From Micromonospora sp. MH99 (GTDB lineage Bacteria; Actinomycetota; Actinomycetes; Mycobacteriales; Micromonosporaceae): a stretch of 64,000 nucleotides of DNA. Positions within the stretch are counted from its first letter, which is position 1; the number at the start of each line of letters is the position of its first letter. The translations under genes and the position numbers were made by a program. The notes beneath the pieces are model-generated. The model made no database searches. It was not told where the DNA came from and saw only the letters and a list, made by a program, of their open reading frames with translations. The stretch is taken from NCBI RefSeq assembly GCF_021442385.1, contig NZ_MUZA01000020.1, positions 30,564 to 94,563 on the forward strand, in the 5' to 3' direction. Below, in pieces: positions 1-8,016 of the stretch.

Positions 1-1269
1 GTCCCGGCAGGTCTCCTGCGCGAGGCCGGCGACGAAGGTGGACTGGCCCTGCCAGTAGCCGATGATCTCCGAGCTGGTGTCCAGGCCGCTGCCGGGCACC
101 GTGTACGGCAGCGCGCCGTCGCTGGGCAGGTAGATGAAGGCGCGGGCGCGGTTGAGGAAGCGGGTGACCGCCGCGTCGTAGGCGGTGCGGTCCTCCAGGA
201 AGACGGCGATGCCGACGGCGGCCTCCATCATCGTCAGTTCCCAGTTGCCGTTGCTGTTCGACCCGTTGCGGACGACCGGCAGGTAGACGTTGCGCAGCAT
301 GGTGGCGAACCGGTTGGCGTTGGGCCAGCTCCCGTAGGTGTACTTGATGATCTCGGCGGCGCGGGGCCAGGTCGAGGCCGCCCAGCCGGTCTGCAGGGGT
401 CCGTTGCTGCCGGTGTGCGAGGTGATCGTCGCCGACCAGGCGTCCATGATCTGGATCGCCTTCTGCGCGTACCGGGAGTCCCCGGTGAGGTACCAGGCGA
501 GCGCGTCGGTGTACGCCGCGATCGCGTCCTCGCGCTCGTCGGTGCAGCCGTTGTTCGGGTTGGAGTAGGAGCCGCACTCGACGACGGCGCGGGGCGCCGG
601 GGTGCGCGAGAGCGAGGCGTACCGGCTGCTCATCATCTGGTTGTACGCCGCCGCCCACGGCTGCGCGCCCGCCTGCACCCGCCCCCGGACGAAGTCGAGC
701 TGGCCGCGGCTGACCAGGACCCCGGGGTGGGTGAAGCCGCTCGACGGCGGGGGAGTGGCGCCACCGCTGGGCAGGGTCCAGAGCTGGTTGGCGCTGCCGG
801 TGCAGCTCCACATCTGCAACGGCGTGCCGTCGGCCGAGCTGGGGCCGGTCGCGTCGAGGCACTTGCCCGAGGTCGGGTTGACCACCTGTCCGGCGCTGGA
901 CGACCACTGCTGCGCGCCGGTGCCGTTGCAGTCGTAGATCTGCACCCGGGCGCCGTTGGTGGTGCTGGCGGCGGCGATGTCGAGGCACTTGCCCAGGGCT
1001 CTGATCGTGCCGTCGTCGGCCACCGTCCACTGCTGGGCGGTGGAGCCGTTGCACGTGTAGAGCTGCACGGCTGTGGCGTTGGCCGGGTTCGCTGCGGCCA
1101 CGTCGACGCACTTGCCGCCGTAACCCGTGATGGCGCCGGTGGTGGCGGCCGTCGCGGGGGAGGCGCCGACGAACAGGCCGGTCGGCACGGCGAGCAGGGC
1201 CGCGGCGAGCGCGGCGGCGAACCTGGTACGGGGGTGGCGGGGCGCGGGCCCGGCCAATCGTCGCGCCAT
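1..1269 (-). CDS. Secreted ricin-B-lectin / alginate-lyase-like protein (3' end outside window)
   Basis: Probable secreted polysaccharide-degrading or polysaccharide-binding enzyme. The 423 visible residues start with an Arg-rich n-region, a hydrophobic core and an Ala-rich cleavage site near residue 41. A beta-trefoil ricin-type lectin domain follows (about 45-165) with three QxW repeats (QQW, QQW, QLW). After a Pro/Gly/Ser linker comes an all-alpha region resembling the Alginate_lyase superfamily, with repeated Trp and Tyr and a WELTMMEA segment; it runs off the window. The ATG start is preceded by an AAGGA Shine-Dalgarno. It stands alone, with two palindromes in its promoter suggesting substrate-controlled expression. 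The substrate cannot be read from sequence; lectin and signal peptide are firm, the lyase call is by fold resemblance. Confidence 0.8.
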   Translation of the reverse strand, partial: MARRLAGPAPRHPRTRFAAALAAALLAVPTGLFVGASPATAATTGAITGYGGKCVDVAAANPANATAVQLYTCNGSTAQQWTVADDGTIRALGKCLDIAAASTTNGARVQIYDCNGTGAQQWSSSAGQVVNPTSGKCLDATGPSSADGTPLQMWSCTGSANQLWTLPSGGATPPPSSGFTHPGVLVSRGQLDFVRGRVQAGAQPWAAAYNQMMSSRYASLSRTPAPRAVVECGSYSNPNNGCTDEREDAIAAYTDALAWYLTGDSRYAQKAIQIMDAWSATITSHTGSNGPLQTGWAASTWPRAAEIIKYTYGSWPNANRFATMLRNVYLPVVRNGSNSNGNWELTMMEAAVGIAVFLEDRTAYDAAVTRFLNRARAFIYLPSDGALPYTVPGSGLDTSSEIIGYWQGQSTFVAGLAQETCRD

Positions 1270-1297
1270 GTCGGGGTCCTTCCAGGCGGCGAAGACA

Positions 1298-1324
1298 ACT
1301 GTAAAGTGTGTTAATCATTACAGT
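1298..1324. promoter_or_regulatory. Inverted repeat ACTGTAA-N13-TTACAGT upstream of the secreted lyase gene
   Basis: Perfect 7-bp inverted repeat in an unusually A+T-rich stretch for this genome, 29 bp upstream of the start at 1269. Its position fits a promoter-proximal operator. It is too A+T-rich and too widely spaced to be a convincing terminator. The regulator is unknown. Confidence 0.4.
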
Positions 1325-1330
1325 CGTACC

Positions 1331-1344
1331 CATTGATATCAATG
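1331..1344. promoter_or_regulatory. 14-bp perfect palindrome CATTGATATCAATG
   Basis: Perfect, spacer-less palindrome 62 bp upstream of the start of the secreted lyase gene and 21 bp from the end of the DUF2000 gene. Short symmetric palindromes like this are typical operators of LacI/GntR-type regulators controlling sugar-utilisation genes. No regulator gene of that family is in the window, so the link is inferred. Confidence 0.45.
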
Positions 1345-1364
1345 TCTTCGCCGCGACGGGGCGC

Positions 1365-1787
1365 TCACGGATGCATGGCCGCGCCCTTGAGGACCTTGTC
1401 GACCACGGCGCGCGGCGCGTGCAGGGCCAGCCCCACCAGGTCGAGCTTCTCCCGGCCGACCGCCTGCACCGCCGCCCGGTTGTCCCGGTCGTTGCCGGTG
1501 GCGAACAACTCGGACGTGAAGATCGCCAGGCGCAGCCCGCGGGTGAGCGCCCGCGAGTGCGCGGCGGTGAGGGTGGCCCGGTCACCGGCGAAGACCAGCA
1601 CCGGCTGACGGAACATCGGCAGGTACGAGGTGCCGTCCGCGTCGCGGTACTCCTCGCCGAGCAACTCCGGCTCGGCGCTCGCGACGCCACTGACCAGGAA
1701 GGCGGTGACGTTCAGCCGCTGCCACCCCGCCAGGTCGTTGCGGAGCAGCACGGCGATCTTGGTGGGGAAACGGATCGGTTCGGTCAT
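1365..1787 (-). CDS. DUF2000 family protein
   Basis: 140-residue soluble protein matching DUF2000 along its whole length. It starts with the family-typical basic segment (PTKIAVLLRNDLAGWQRLNV), followed by a conserved MFRQPVLVFAGD stretch and a C-terminal FTSELFATG-like segment. Biochemical function is unknown; family members are small single-domain proteins often found beside AraC regulators. It is divergent from the AraC-type gene at 1838 with about 50 bp between starts, so the two probably share a control region. The single ATG start fits the family's N-terminus. Confidence 0.8.
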   Translation of the reverse strand: MTEPIRFPTKIAVLLRNDLAGWQRLNVTAFLVSGVASAEPELLGEEYRDADGTSYLPMFRQPVLVFAGDRATLTAAHSRALTRGLRLAIFTSELFATGNDRDNRAAVQAVGREKLDLVGLALHAPRAVVDKVLKGAAMHP

Positions 1788-1837
1788 GCCGTCGAGCCTG
1801 CCCGCCCGGCGCCCGGCCGTTCTTGTACGTTCTTAGC

Positions 1838-2701
1838 GTGGTCACCCGACCGACGGGCGCACAGGTCAGCGCGTGGCGACCCGCGGTCGCCGGGGTCGCC
1901 GAGGTGTTCCACGCCCACTTCCCGGATCACGCGTACCCGCTGCACACCCACGACGTGTGGACGCTGCTGATCGTCGACGACGGCGCGGTCCGCTTCGACC
2001 TGGACCGGCACCGCCACGGCGCGCTGCGCACGTCGGTCACGCTGCTGCCGCCGTACGTGCCGCACGACGGCCGGTCCGCCACGCCGGACGGCTTTCGCAA
2101 ACGGGTCCTGTACCTCGACACCACGGCGCTCGACGCCGGGCTTGTCGGTCCGGCGGTCGACCGGCCGGACCTGGCCGATCCGCGCCTACGGGACCGCATC
2201 CACCACCTGCACCGGGTGCTCGCCGCGCCGGGGGACGAGTTCGAGGCCGACAGCCGGCTCGCGCTCATCCTGGACCGGCTGCGCCAGCGGCTGCGCCCGC
2301 GCTCCCCGGCCGGCGACCCGCCGGCCGCGCGCGGCCTCGCCGTACGACTGCGCGAGCTGCTGGACGCCCGGACCGTCGAGGGCCTCACGCTGCGCCAGGC
2401 CGCCGAGCTGCTGCACGCCCACCCGACCCACCTGGTCCGGACGTTCACCCACACGCACGGGCTGCCGCCGCACTCGTACCTGACCGGTCGTCGTGTCGAA
2501 CTGGCACGCCGTCTGCTCCTCGCGGGGCAGCGCCCCGCCGAGGTCGCCGTCGCGGCCGGGTTCTTCGACCAGGCGCACCTGACGCGCCACTTCCGGCGGC
2601 ACCTGGGCGTCAGTCCGTCCCGCTACGCGGCCCCGCACGTGCTCCTGCCGAGCCGGCCGCGATCAGACGAGCTGGCCGCCGGTGACGGACAGCAGGCGTA
2701 G
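1838..2701 (+). CDS. AraC-family transcriptional regulator (AraC_binding cupin + HTH)
   Basis: 287-residue regulator. Residues about 10-150 form the cupin-like AraC ligand-binding domain (DHAYPLHTHDVWTL metal/ligand-type motif, then LLPPYVPHDG). The last ~100 residues form a double helix-turn-helix (LRQAAELLHAHPTHLVRTFTHTHG, then PAEVAVAAGFFDQAHLTRHFRRH). I chose GTG 1838 because a TACGTT -10-like hexamer ends 7 bp before it, fitting a leaderless mRNA; an upstream in-frame TTG at 1823 is less likely. GTTCTT occurs twice, 10 bp apart (1819-1824, 1829-1834), as expected of an AraC half-site pair. It probably controls itself and the divergent DUF2000 gene. Its 3' end overlaps the convergent regulator gene by 39 bp. 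Confidence 0.85.
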   Translation: MVTRPTGAQVSAWRPAVAGVAEVFHAHFPDHAYPLHTHDVWTLLIVDDGAVRFDLDRHRHGALRTSVTLLPPYVPHDGRSATPDGFRKRVLYLDTTALDAGLVGPAVDRPDLADPRLRDRIHHLHRVLAAPGDEFEADSRLALILDRLRQRLRPRSPAGDPPAARGLAVRLRELLDARTVEGLTLRQAAELLHAHPTHLVRTFTHTHGLPPHSYLTGRRVELARRLLLAGQRPAEVAVAAGFFDQAHLTRHFRRHLGVSPSRYAAPHVLLPSRPRSDELAAGDGQQA

Positions 2702-3496
2702 CTTCTCGTCGCTCACCGACCCGGGCGCGGCGGTGAAGACCAGCAGCGTCTGGGACCCGTCGGGATCCACAAGCGTCTGACAGTGCAGCTCCAGCGGGCC
2801 CACCTCGGGGTGCCGGAGACGCTTCGTCGGGCAGTGGGTGCCGGGCACCGGGTGTTCCCGCCACAGGCGGGCGAACTCCGGGCTGCGAGCCAGCAGGTCG
2901 TCGACGAGCGTCGCCGCCCGCGAGCCCCGGCCGTCGCGGGTGTACGACGCGTGCAGGTGCGCCACGAACAGCCGGCTCTGCGTCTCGTGGTCCTCGCCGG
3001 GGTGCAGCTGTCGCGCCGCCGGGTCGGTGAACCAGCGGTGGTGCGCGCTGCGCGCCAGCCCGGTGTACCGGGTCTCGTCGCCGAGCAGGGCGATGGCCGG
3101 CGCGGTCTGCGCCAGCGTCTCGCCGAGGTGGTTCACCACCTGGGCGGGAGTGTCGTGCATCCGGTCGAGGATGCGCATCATCCCGGGGTTGACGTGGTCG
3201 GCCCGGACGGCGCGGTGCGGAACGGCGTGACCGGCGAGTCGGAACAGGTGGTCCCGTTCGGCGAGCGACAGCCGCAGACCGCGGGCGAGGGCGGCCAGCA
3301 TCTGCTCGGAGGGGTGCGGCCCGCGCTGCTGCTCCAGTCGGGTGTAGTAGTCGGTGGACATACCGCTCAACGCGGCGACCTCCTCGCGCCGCAGGCCACC
3401 GGTGCGTCGGCGCTGACCCCGGGGCAGACCCACGTCCTCGGGTTGCAGCGCCGCACGTCTGGTGCGCAGGAAGCTGGCGAGCTGGGCGCGGTCCAC
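2663..3496 (-). CDS. Helix-turn-helix regulator, MmyB-like (XRE N-terminus + PAS-like ligand domain)
   Basis: 277-residue regulator. N-terminal XRE helix-turn-helix (residues about 10-75: GGLRREEVAALSGMSTDYYT, then LEQQRGPHPSEQMLAALARG) is followed by the MmyB-like ligand-binding domain ending in LLVFTAAPGS. Start is GTG 3496, preceded by AGAAGGAGATGCC; longer readings extend into the promoter region. It is divergent from the DHA2-type exporter at 3831, a classic regulator/efflux arrangement, so repression of that pump is the likely role. The C-terminal coding end overlaps the convergent AraC gene by 39 bp. Confidence 0.88.
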   Translation of the reverse strand: MDRAQLASFLRTRRAALQPEDVGLPRGQRRRTGGLRREEVAALSGMSTDYYTRLEQQRGPHPSEQMLAALARGLRLSLAERDHLFRLAGHAVPHRAVRADHVNPGMMRILDRMHDTPAQVVNHLGETLAQTAPAIALLGDETRYTGLARSAHHRWFTDPAARQLHPGEDHETQSRLFVAHLHASYTRDGRGSRAATLVDDLLARSPEFARLWREHPVPGTHCPTKRLRHPEVGPLELHCQTLVDPDGSQTLLVFTAAPGSVSDEKLRLLSVTGGQLV

Positions 3497-3830
3497 GGCA
3501 TCTCCTTCTGCCACCCGGGGTGGATCGGTGTGGGCCGGCGGTGCACCGGCACGTCGGGTGCAACAGCCGGGGCCGGCCGCGCTGTTCCGCGGACGTTCCC
3601 GTGCCGGGTCGGTCCGCCGGCTGATCGACACCCCGACTACCGGTTCCAATCGGGCGGCCGATCGGTTCCGCCACGTGGTCGTCACGAAATCCGGCCGCAA
3701 TCCGTCACAGTCCCCGGATAGTCTGCCTCCGCGCGTCGTCGCCCCGGCACGTCGCGTCCCGCGCCTGGTCGGCGTGGCATACGCCGCCACCGCCCACCTT
3801 CCGCCGGATCAACCGACCTCAGGAGAGTCA
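3497..3830. other. Divergent control region between MmyB-like regulator and DHA2 exporter (334 bp)
   Basis: No supported gene. It holds the Shine-Dalgarno sites of both flanking genes (AGAAGGAGA on the minus strand; AGGAGAGTCA on the plus strand). A CACGTGG core lies near 3672, and a GGATAGT segment near 3717 could be a -10 for the exporter. I could not find a convincing long palindrome, so the operator is not assigned. Confidence 0.5.
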
Positions 3831-5414
3831 GTGACACAGCAATCCGTCGCGACATCGGACAAACTCGACGCCGCGGTGCTCAAGGTGGCGGGCGTCGTCG
3901 TCCTTGGCGCGATCATGTCGATCCTCGACGTGACGGTGGTCAGCGTCGCGCTGCCCACGTTCCAGACCGAGTTCGACGCGTCCTACGCCCGGGTGGCCTG
4001 GACGATGACGGGCTACACGCTCGCCCTGGCCACGGTGATCCCCCTCAGCGGATGGGCGGCCGACCGGTTCGGCACCAAGCGCCTCTACATGGTGGCGCTC
4101 GCCCTGTTCACGATCGGGTCCGGCCTCTGCGCCACCGCCGACTCGATCGGCCAACTGATCGGCTACCGCGTCCTTCAGGGCCTCGGCGGCGGCATGCTCA
4201 TGCCGCTCGGCATGACGATCATGACCCGCGCGGCCGGGCCGCACCGGATCGGCCGGCTGATGGCGGTCCTCGGCATCCCGATGCTCCTCGGCCCGATCGG
4301 CGGCCCGATCCTCGGCGGCTGGCTGATCGACACGGCGAGCTGGCACTGGATCTTCCTGATCAACCTGCCGATCGGTGTCGTCGCCCTCATCTACGCGCAG
4401 ATGGCGCTCCCGAAGGACGCCCCCGAGCCGTCGGAGTCCTTCGACTTCCTCGGCATGCTGATGCTCTCCCCGGGCCTCGCGCTCTTCCTCTACGGCGTCT
4501 CGTCGCTGCCCGAGGCGGGCACCTTCTCCGCGACCAAGGTGTGGGCCCCGATGCTGGTCGGCGGCGCGCTGGTGGTGGCGTTCGTGCTCTACTCGTTCAA
4601 GCCCCGGCACCCGCTGCTGGACCTGCGGCTGTTCCGCAACCGCAACCTGACCATCGCCTCGGTGACGCTGTTCGTGTTCATCATCGCGTTCATGGGCGCC
4701 GGCCTGCTGTTCCCGAGCTACTTCCTGCAGGTGCGCGGCGAGTCGACGCTGGCCGCCGGCCTGCTGATGGCGCCCCAGGGTCTCGGCGCGATGATCACCA
4801 TGCCGATCGCCGGCACGCTCGCCGACCGGGTGCCCATCGGTCGCACCGTCCCGTTCGCGCTGGCGCTGATCGTCGCCGGGTTCTTCGGGTTCACCCAGGT
4901 CGACGCGCAGACCTCGTACTGGCTGCTCGGCGGGTCGTTGTTCGTGATGGGCCTGGGCATGGGCGGCACGATGATGCCGATCATGACGTCGGCGCTGCGG
5001 ACGTTGCAGGCGCAGGAGGTGGCGCGCGGCTCGACGCTCGTCAACATCCTCCAGCAGATCGGTGGCTCGGTCGGCGCCGCGGTGATGTCGGTGATCCTCA
5101 CCAACGAGCTGAACGGCTCCCGGCCGATCCCCGGCGCGGTGGACCCGAGCGGCAAGCCGATCACCGAGGCCGGGCTGGCCATCGCCGCCCAGCAGCGGCC
5201 GGAGCTGCTCCAGCAGATGCCGGTGGATCCGTCGATCATCGAACGTGGTCTCGACTTCGCCGCGCGGTCGTTCGCCCACACGTTCTGGGTGGCGTTCGCG
5301 CTGGTGCTGGCCACGTTCATCCCGGCCGCCCTGCTGCCGCGCCGGCGTACGCCCGCGCAGCCGCTCGGCGACGAGCAGGCCGAGCTGGCCAAGGCGCCAG
5401 TCGTCATCCACTGA
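3831..5414 (+). CDS. DHA2-family MFS multidrug efflux transporter (EmrB/QacA type)
   Basis: 527-residue 14-TM drug:proton antiporter in the cytoplasmic membrane. MFS motif A is visible after TM2 (GWAADRFGTKRLY). The DHA2 antiporter motif follows (LLGPIGGPILGGWLID, then WHWIFLINLPIG). Another hallmark is GLGMGGTMMPIMTSAL late in the protein. The start is GTG 3831 with AGGAGA seven bases upstream. It is divergent from the MmyB-like regulator, its probable repressor. The substrate is not predictable. A strong bidirectional hairpin follows the stop codon. Confidence 0.92.
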   Translation: MTQQSVATSDKLDAAVLKVAGVVVLGAIMSILDVTVVSVALPTFQTEFDASYARVAWTMTGYTLALATVIPLSGWAADRFGTKRLYMVALALFTIGSGLCATADSIGQLIGYRVLQGLGGGMLMPLGMTIMTRAAGPHRIGRLMAVLGIPMLLGPIGGPILGGWLIDTASWHWIFLINLPIGVVALIYAQMALPKDAPEPSESFDFLGMLMLSPGLALFLYGVSSLPEAGTFSATKVWAPMLVGGALVVAFVLYSFKPRHPLLDLRLFRNRNLTIASVTLFVFIIAFMGAGLLFPSYFLQVRGESTLAAGLLMAPQGLGAMITMPIAGTLADRVPIGRTVPFALALIVAGFFGFTQVDAQTSYWLLGGSLFVMGLGMGGTMMPIMTSALRTLQAQEVARGSTLVNILQQIGGSVGAAVMSVILTNELNGSRPIPGAVDPSGKPITEAGLAIAAQQRPELLQQMPVDPSIIERGLDFAARSFAHTFWVAFALVLATFIPAALLPRRRTPAQPLGDEQAELAKAPVVIH

Positions 5415-5431
5415 CCGACGCGCTCGACCAC

Positions 5432-5471
5432 CCGCCGCGCTCGACGCCCATCGTGGTGTCGAGCGCGGCGG
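5432..5471. terminator. Bidirectional hairpin terminator between convergent genes
   Basis: 14-bp perfect stem (CCGCCGCGCTCGAC / GTCGAGCGCGGCGG) with a 12-base loop, between the exporter stop and the convergent DUF5709 gene. GACCGACG (5413-5420) and CGTCGGTC (5474-5481) can extend the stem into both stop codons. No U-tract, as is usual for high-GC actinobacterial terminators. Confidence 0.75.
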
Positions 5472-5479
5472 TGCGTCGG

Positions 5480-5938
5480 TCAGCGCAGCGGACCGTCGCC
5501 CGGCCCGTCGGGGTCCTCGATCACGTGGACCGCCGCCTCCTCAGCGCTGGCGGCGCCCGCGTCGATCCCGGCGTCCCACGCCACCGACTCGGCCTCGTCG
5601 TCCTCGCGGACGCCCTCGTCGTACTCGACGAGACGGCCCGCGCGCGCCTCAGTCTCGTACCCCCGGCGGGTCAGCTCGTCCTCGTCCTCGTCGTCGCCGG
5701 TCTCGGCGTACGGGTCGACGTCCGGCTCCTCCTGGGCGAGGTACTGATCCAGCGACTCGCCCGCCCGCTCCTCGGCGGGGGTGGTGCCGAACCGGTTCGC
5801 CGCCGTCCAGTGGTCCGCGGCGACGATGCCGGTGTCGAGGGGGTCGCCGACACGGTCGTCGTCCAGGGTGTCGGAGGCGTCCAGCACCCCGTCGTCCTCG
5901 GCCACGTTCCACTCGTCGACGGAATCCGTCTGGCTCAC
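5480..5938 (-). CDS. DUF5709 domain-containing protein
   Basis: 152-residue, very acidic, soluble protein of the actinobacterial DUF5709 family. The signature is visible in order: ESLDQYLAQEEPDVDPY, then RAGRLVEYDEGVREDDE, AWDAGIDAGAASAEEAAVHV and a Gly/Pro-rich end. Function is unknown. GTG 5938 was chosen because AAGGAGATACC precedes it with good spacing; the first in-frame ATG further upstream has no such site. It is monocistronic, with a TAGGCT-like -10 on its own strand near the start. Confidence 0.85.
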   Translation of the reverse strand: MSQTDSVDEWNVAEDDGVLDASDTLDDDRVGDPLDTGIVAADHWTAANRFGTTPAEERAGESLDQYLAQEEPDVDPYAETGDDEDEDELTRRGYETEARAGRLVEYDEGVREDDEAESVAWDAGIDAGAASAEEAAVHVIEDPDGPGDGPLR

Positions 5939-6052
5939 GGCGGTATCTCCTTCGTCACGGCGCAGCGAAGTGCCAAGCCTATGACCGTCCAACGCCGCCG
6001 CCCCCCGGGGTCTGCCCGCTGTGACGAACGGACCTCGGGGCGCGGCGCGCGC

Positions 6053-6937
6053 TCAGCGCTTCAGCAACTCTGCAACGGCCTCGGTGAACTCCGTCGGCTG
6101 CTCGACGTGCGCGAAGTGCCCGCTGCGCTCCAGCACCACCAGGCGCGAGTCCTTGAGGCCCGCGTGCAGCTCCTCGGCGTACCGGGGGCCGCAGATGAAG
6201 TCGTACGCGCCGACGATCACCACGGCCGGCGCGGTGATCTCAGCGAGCCGGTCGCGTACGTCGAAGGGCGTCGGGTCCTGCGCGCCGGCCGGCGCCGCCG
6301 AGATCCGCACGGCCGCCTGGAACGGGACGAACTCGGCCTGCCGACCCCAGAAGTCCGCGAAGTACACCGGAAGGGCGGCGCGCAGGGCGCTTCCCAGGGA
6401 CTCGTCGTCGGTGGCGGCGCCGATCTGCGCGAAGGCGGCCGGGATCTCCGCCGCCTCCGGGCGGTCCGGGTGCCGCTGCGGGTACGCGGCGAGGTTGGCC
6501 ATCGCCTCGGCCCAGAAGTCGGCGCCGGTGACGGTTGAGGTGTCGTACAGGGCGAGGCCGGCGACCCGGTCCGGGTGGTCCAGGGTGTACCGCTGGATGA
6601 CGAATCCGCCGTACGAGTGACCGAGGAGGTACACCCGGGGCTCGCCGAGGTGCGCGATGACGGCGTCGAGGAACCGGACATACGTGACGAGGCGATAGTC
6701 GTCGACGGTGTCGAGCCGACCCGACGCGCCGGTGCCGACCGGCTCGACGTACACCATCGTGAAGTGCTCCTCGAGGCCCGGCGTCCGCAGGTAGGCCCAC
6801 TCGATCCCGGGGCCGCCGGAGTGCGCCACACACACCGGGCCGCTGCCGGCGACGTGGTAGACCTGCCGGACGCCGTCAACGGTGAAGGTGTGCGTGCCCG
6901 GTGCGAGGGCGTCGACGTCGTGGCTGGTGGAACCCAT
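6053..6937 (-). CDS. Alpha/beta hydrolase (proline iminopeptidase-like)
   Basis: 294-residue alpha/beta hydrolase. The oxyanion region HSGGPG lies near residue 39, as in S33 prolyl aminopeptidases. The nucleophile elbow is GHSYGG (Ser108); a GAYDFICG acid segment and a SGHFAHVEQP histidine segment near the end complete the triad. No signal peptide, so cytoplasmic. The start is ATG 6937 with GGGAGATGG-like pairing upstream. It lies downstream of the ECF sigma gene on the same strand, but a hairpin in the 114-bp gap argues for a separate transcript. The substrate is uncertain. Confidence 0.85.
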   Translation of the reverse strand: MGSTSHDVDALAPGTHTFTVDGVRQVYHVAGSGPVCVAHSGGPGIEWAYLRTPGLEEHFTMVYVEPVGTGASGRLDTVDDYRLVTYVRFLDAVIAHLGEPRVYLLGHSYGGFVIQRYTLDHPDRVAGLALYDTSTVTGADFWAEAMANLAAYPQRHPDRPEAAEIPAAFAQIGAATDDESLGSALRAALPVYFADFWGRQAEFVPFQAAVRISAAPAGAQDPTPFDVRDRLAEITAPAVVIVGAYDFICGPRYAEELHAGLKDSRLVVLERSGHFAHVEQPTEFTEAVAELLKR

Positions 6938-6959
6938 GAACCATCTCCCGATCCGTGAC

Positions 6960-6985
6960 CCGCGCGGCGTGTGCCCGCCGCGCGG
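6960..6985. terminator. Hairpin downstream of the ECF sigma factor gene
   Basis: Perfect 9-bp GC stem CCGCGCGGC / GCCGCGCGG with an 8-base loop, 67 bp past the sigma-factor stop and 22 bp before the hydrolase start. It probably ends the WYL/sigma transcript, though it could also sit in the hydrolase leader. Confidence 0.5.
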
Positions 6986-7051
6986 CTGGTGACTGACACG
7001 GACCAGATGCACGGGTCGAGGAGAAAGTTCGCTCGGTCGGCAAACGTTTTT

Positions 7052-7975
7052 TCAGACCAGCGCCGGGACGGGGTGAAAGAGAGTGAACCGGCGGACCCGG
7101 CCCTGGTGCAGTTGCTGCAACCACAGCGCGCCGGGTGGGCAGTGCTCCGGGTCGTCCGGCGGGCTGATCAGGTCGGTCTCCCAGATCAGCACGTCGCCGC
7201 TGGCGACCACGTTGCGCAGCCGCTGGCGTACCCCGGCTTCCAGATCGGTGGTCATGCCGCGGATCGCCAGGTCACGGCCGCCGCGTGGCCCACCCGGCAC
7301 GACCATCTCGGCGTGCGGCCACCAGCTCTCGTGCACGACCCGGTCGAAGTCGCCCCGCATCGCCGTGGCGATCATGTCGCGGCCCTCACGCCAGCGGGCG
7401 TCGCCGGCCGCGCTGACATCGGCGTGCGCCGTGGTCGCCGCCGTCCGCAGGCCGCCGGCGAGGGCCCGACGGGCGTGGCTGAGGCGGCTGCGGACGGTGC
7501 CGACCGGCACGCCGCACACGGTCGCGATCTGCTCGTACGAGGAGGCGTCGCTGAAGTACCGCAGCAGCGTGACCAGCCGGTCCGGCTCGGACAACTCCCC
7601 GATGGCGTGCCACACCCAGTCGCGCAGCGCGCCGGAGTCCAGAGCCTCCTCGGGGGTGGGGCTGGTGGCGGGCTGGGCGAACCACTCCGGCTCGGCGACC
7701 GGGACGGTGCGCGGCCCGCGCCGGGTCGTCCGGGCGTTGTTGCGCACGATCGTGCGCAGCCACGGGCCGACGGCGGCCGGGTCGCGGACCTCGCCGATGC
7801 GCCGCAGTGCCGTCACCATCGCGTCCTGCACCGCGTCCTCGGCGTCCGGCCCGTAGCCCAGGACGCCCAGCGCCACGGCCCGCATCCCGGCCTCGTGACG
7901 GGTCAGCAGCGCACCGAGCGCCGCCGCGTCTCCCGCCTGCGCGAGCGCGACCAGCTCCGCATCACCCTGCGTCAC
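7052..7975 (-). CDS. ECF sigma factor with C-terminal SnoaL-like domain
   Basis: 307-residue RNA polymerase sigma factor of the extracytoplasmic-function type. Region 2 is at about residues 15-85 (GPDAEDAVQDAMVTALRRIG; WLRTIVRNNARTTRRG). Region 4 is about 120-175 (SYEQIATVCGVPVGTVRSRL). A ~120-residue NTF2/SnoaL-like C-terminal domain follows, as in ECF41/SigJ-type sigma factors, where it modulates activity in place of an anti-sigma factor. GTG 7975 has a strong GGGGAGGA site. An alternative ATG at 8020 overlaps the upstream WYL stop as ATGA, so translational coupling is possible either way. No anti-sigma gene is nearby. Confidence 0.87.
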   Translation of the reverse strand: MTQGDAELVALAQAGDAAALGALLTRHEAGMRAVALGVLGYGPDAEDAVQDAMVTALRRIGEVRDPAAVGPWLRTIVRNNARTTRRGPRTVPVAEPEWFAQPATSPTPEEALDSGALRDWVWHAIGELSEPDRLVTLLRYFSDASSYEQIATVCGVPVGTVRSRLSHARRALAGGLRTAATTAHADVSAAGDARWREGRDMIATAMRGDFDRVVHESWWPHAEMVVPGGPRGGRDLAIRGMTTDLEAGVRQRLRNVVASGDVLIWETDLISPPDDPEHCPPGALWLQQLHQGRVRRFTLFHPVPALV

Positions 7976-8016
7976 GTCCAGTTCCTCCCCGAACCGCCCG
8001 TTCTGAACGCTTCTGC

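Noticed and set aside
3828..5411. Long minus-strand reading opposite the DHA2 exporter
   Set aside because: It mirrors the exporter in a shadow frame, with His/Arg/Asp/Gln-rich low-complexity composition and no domain.
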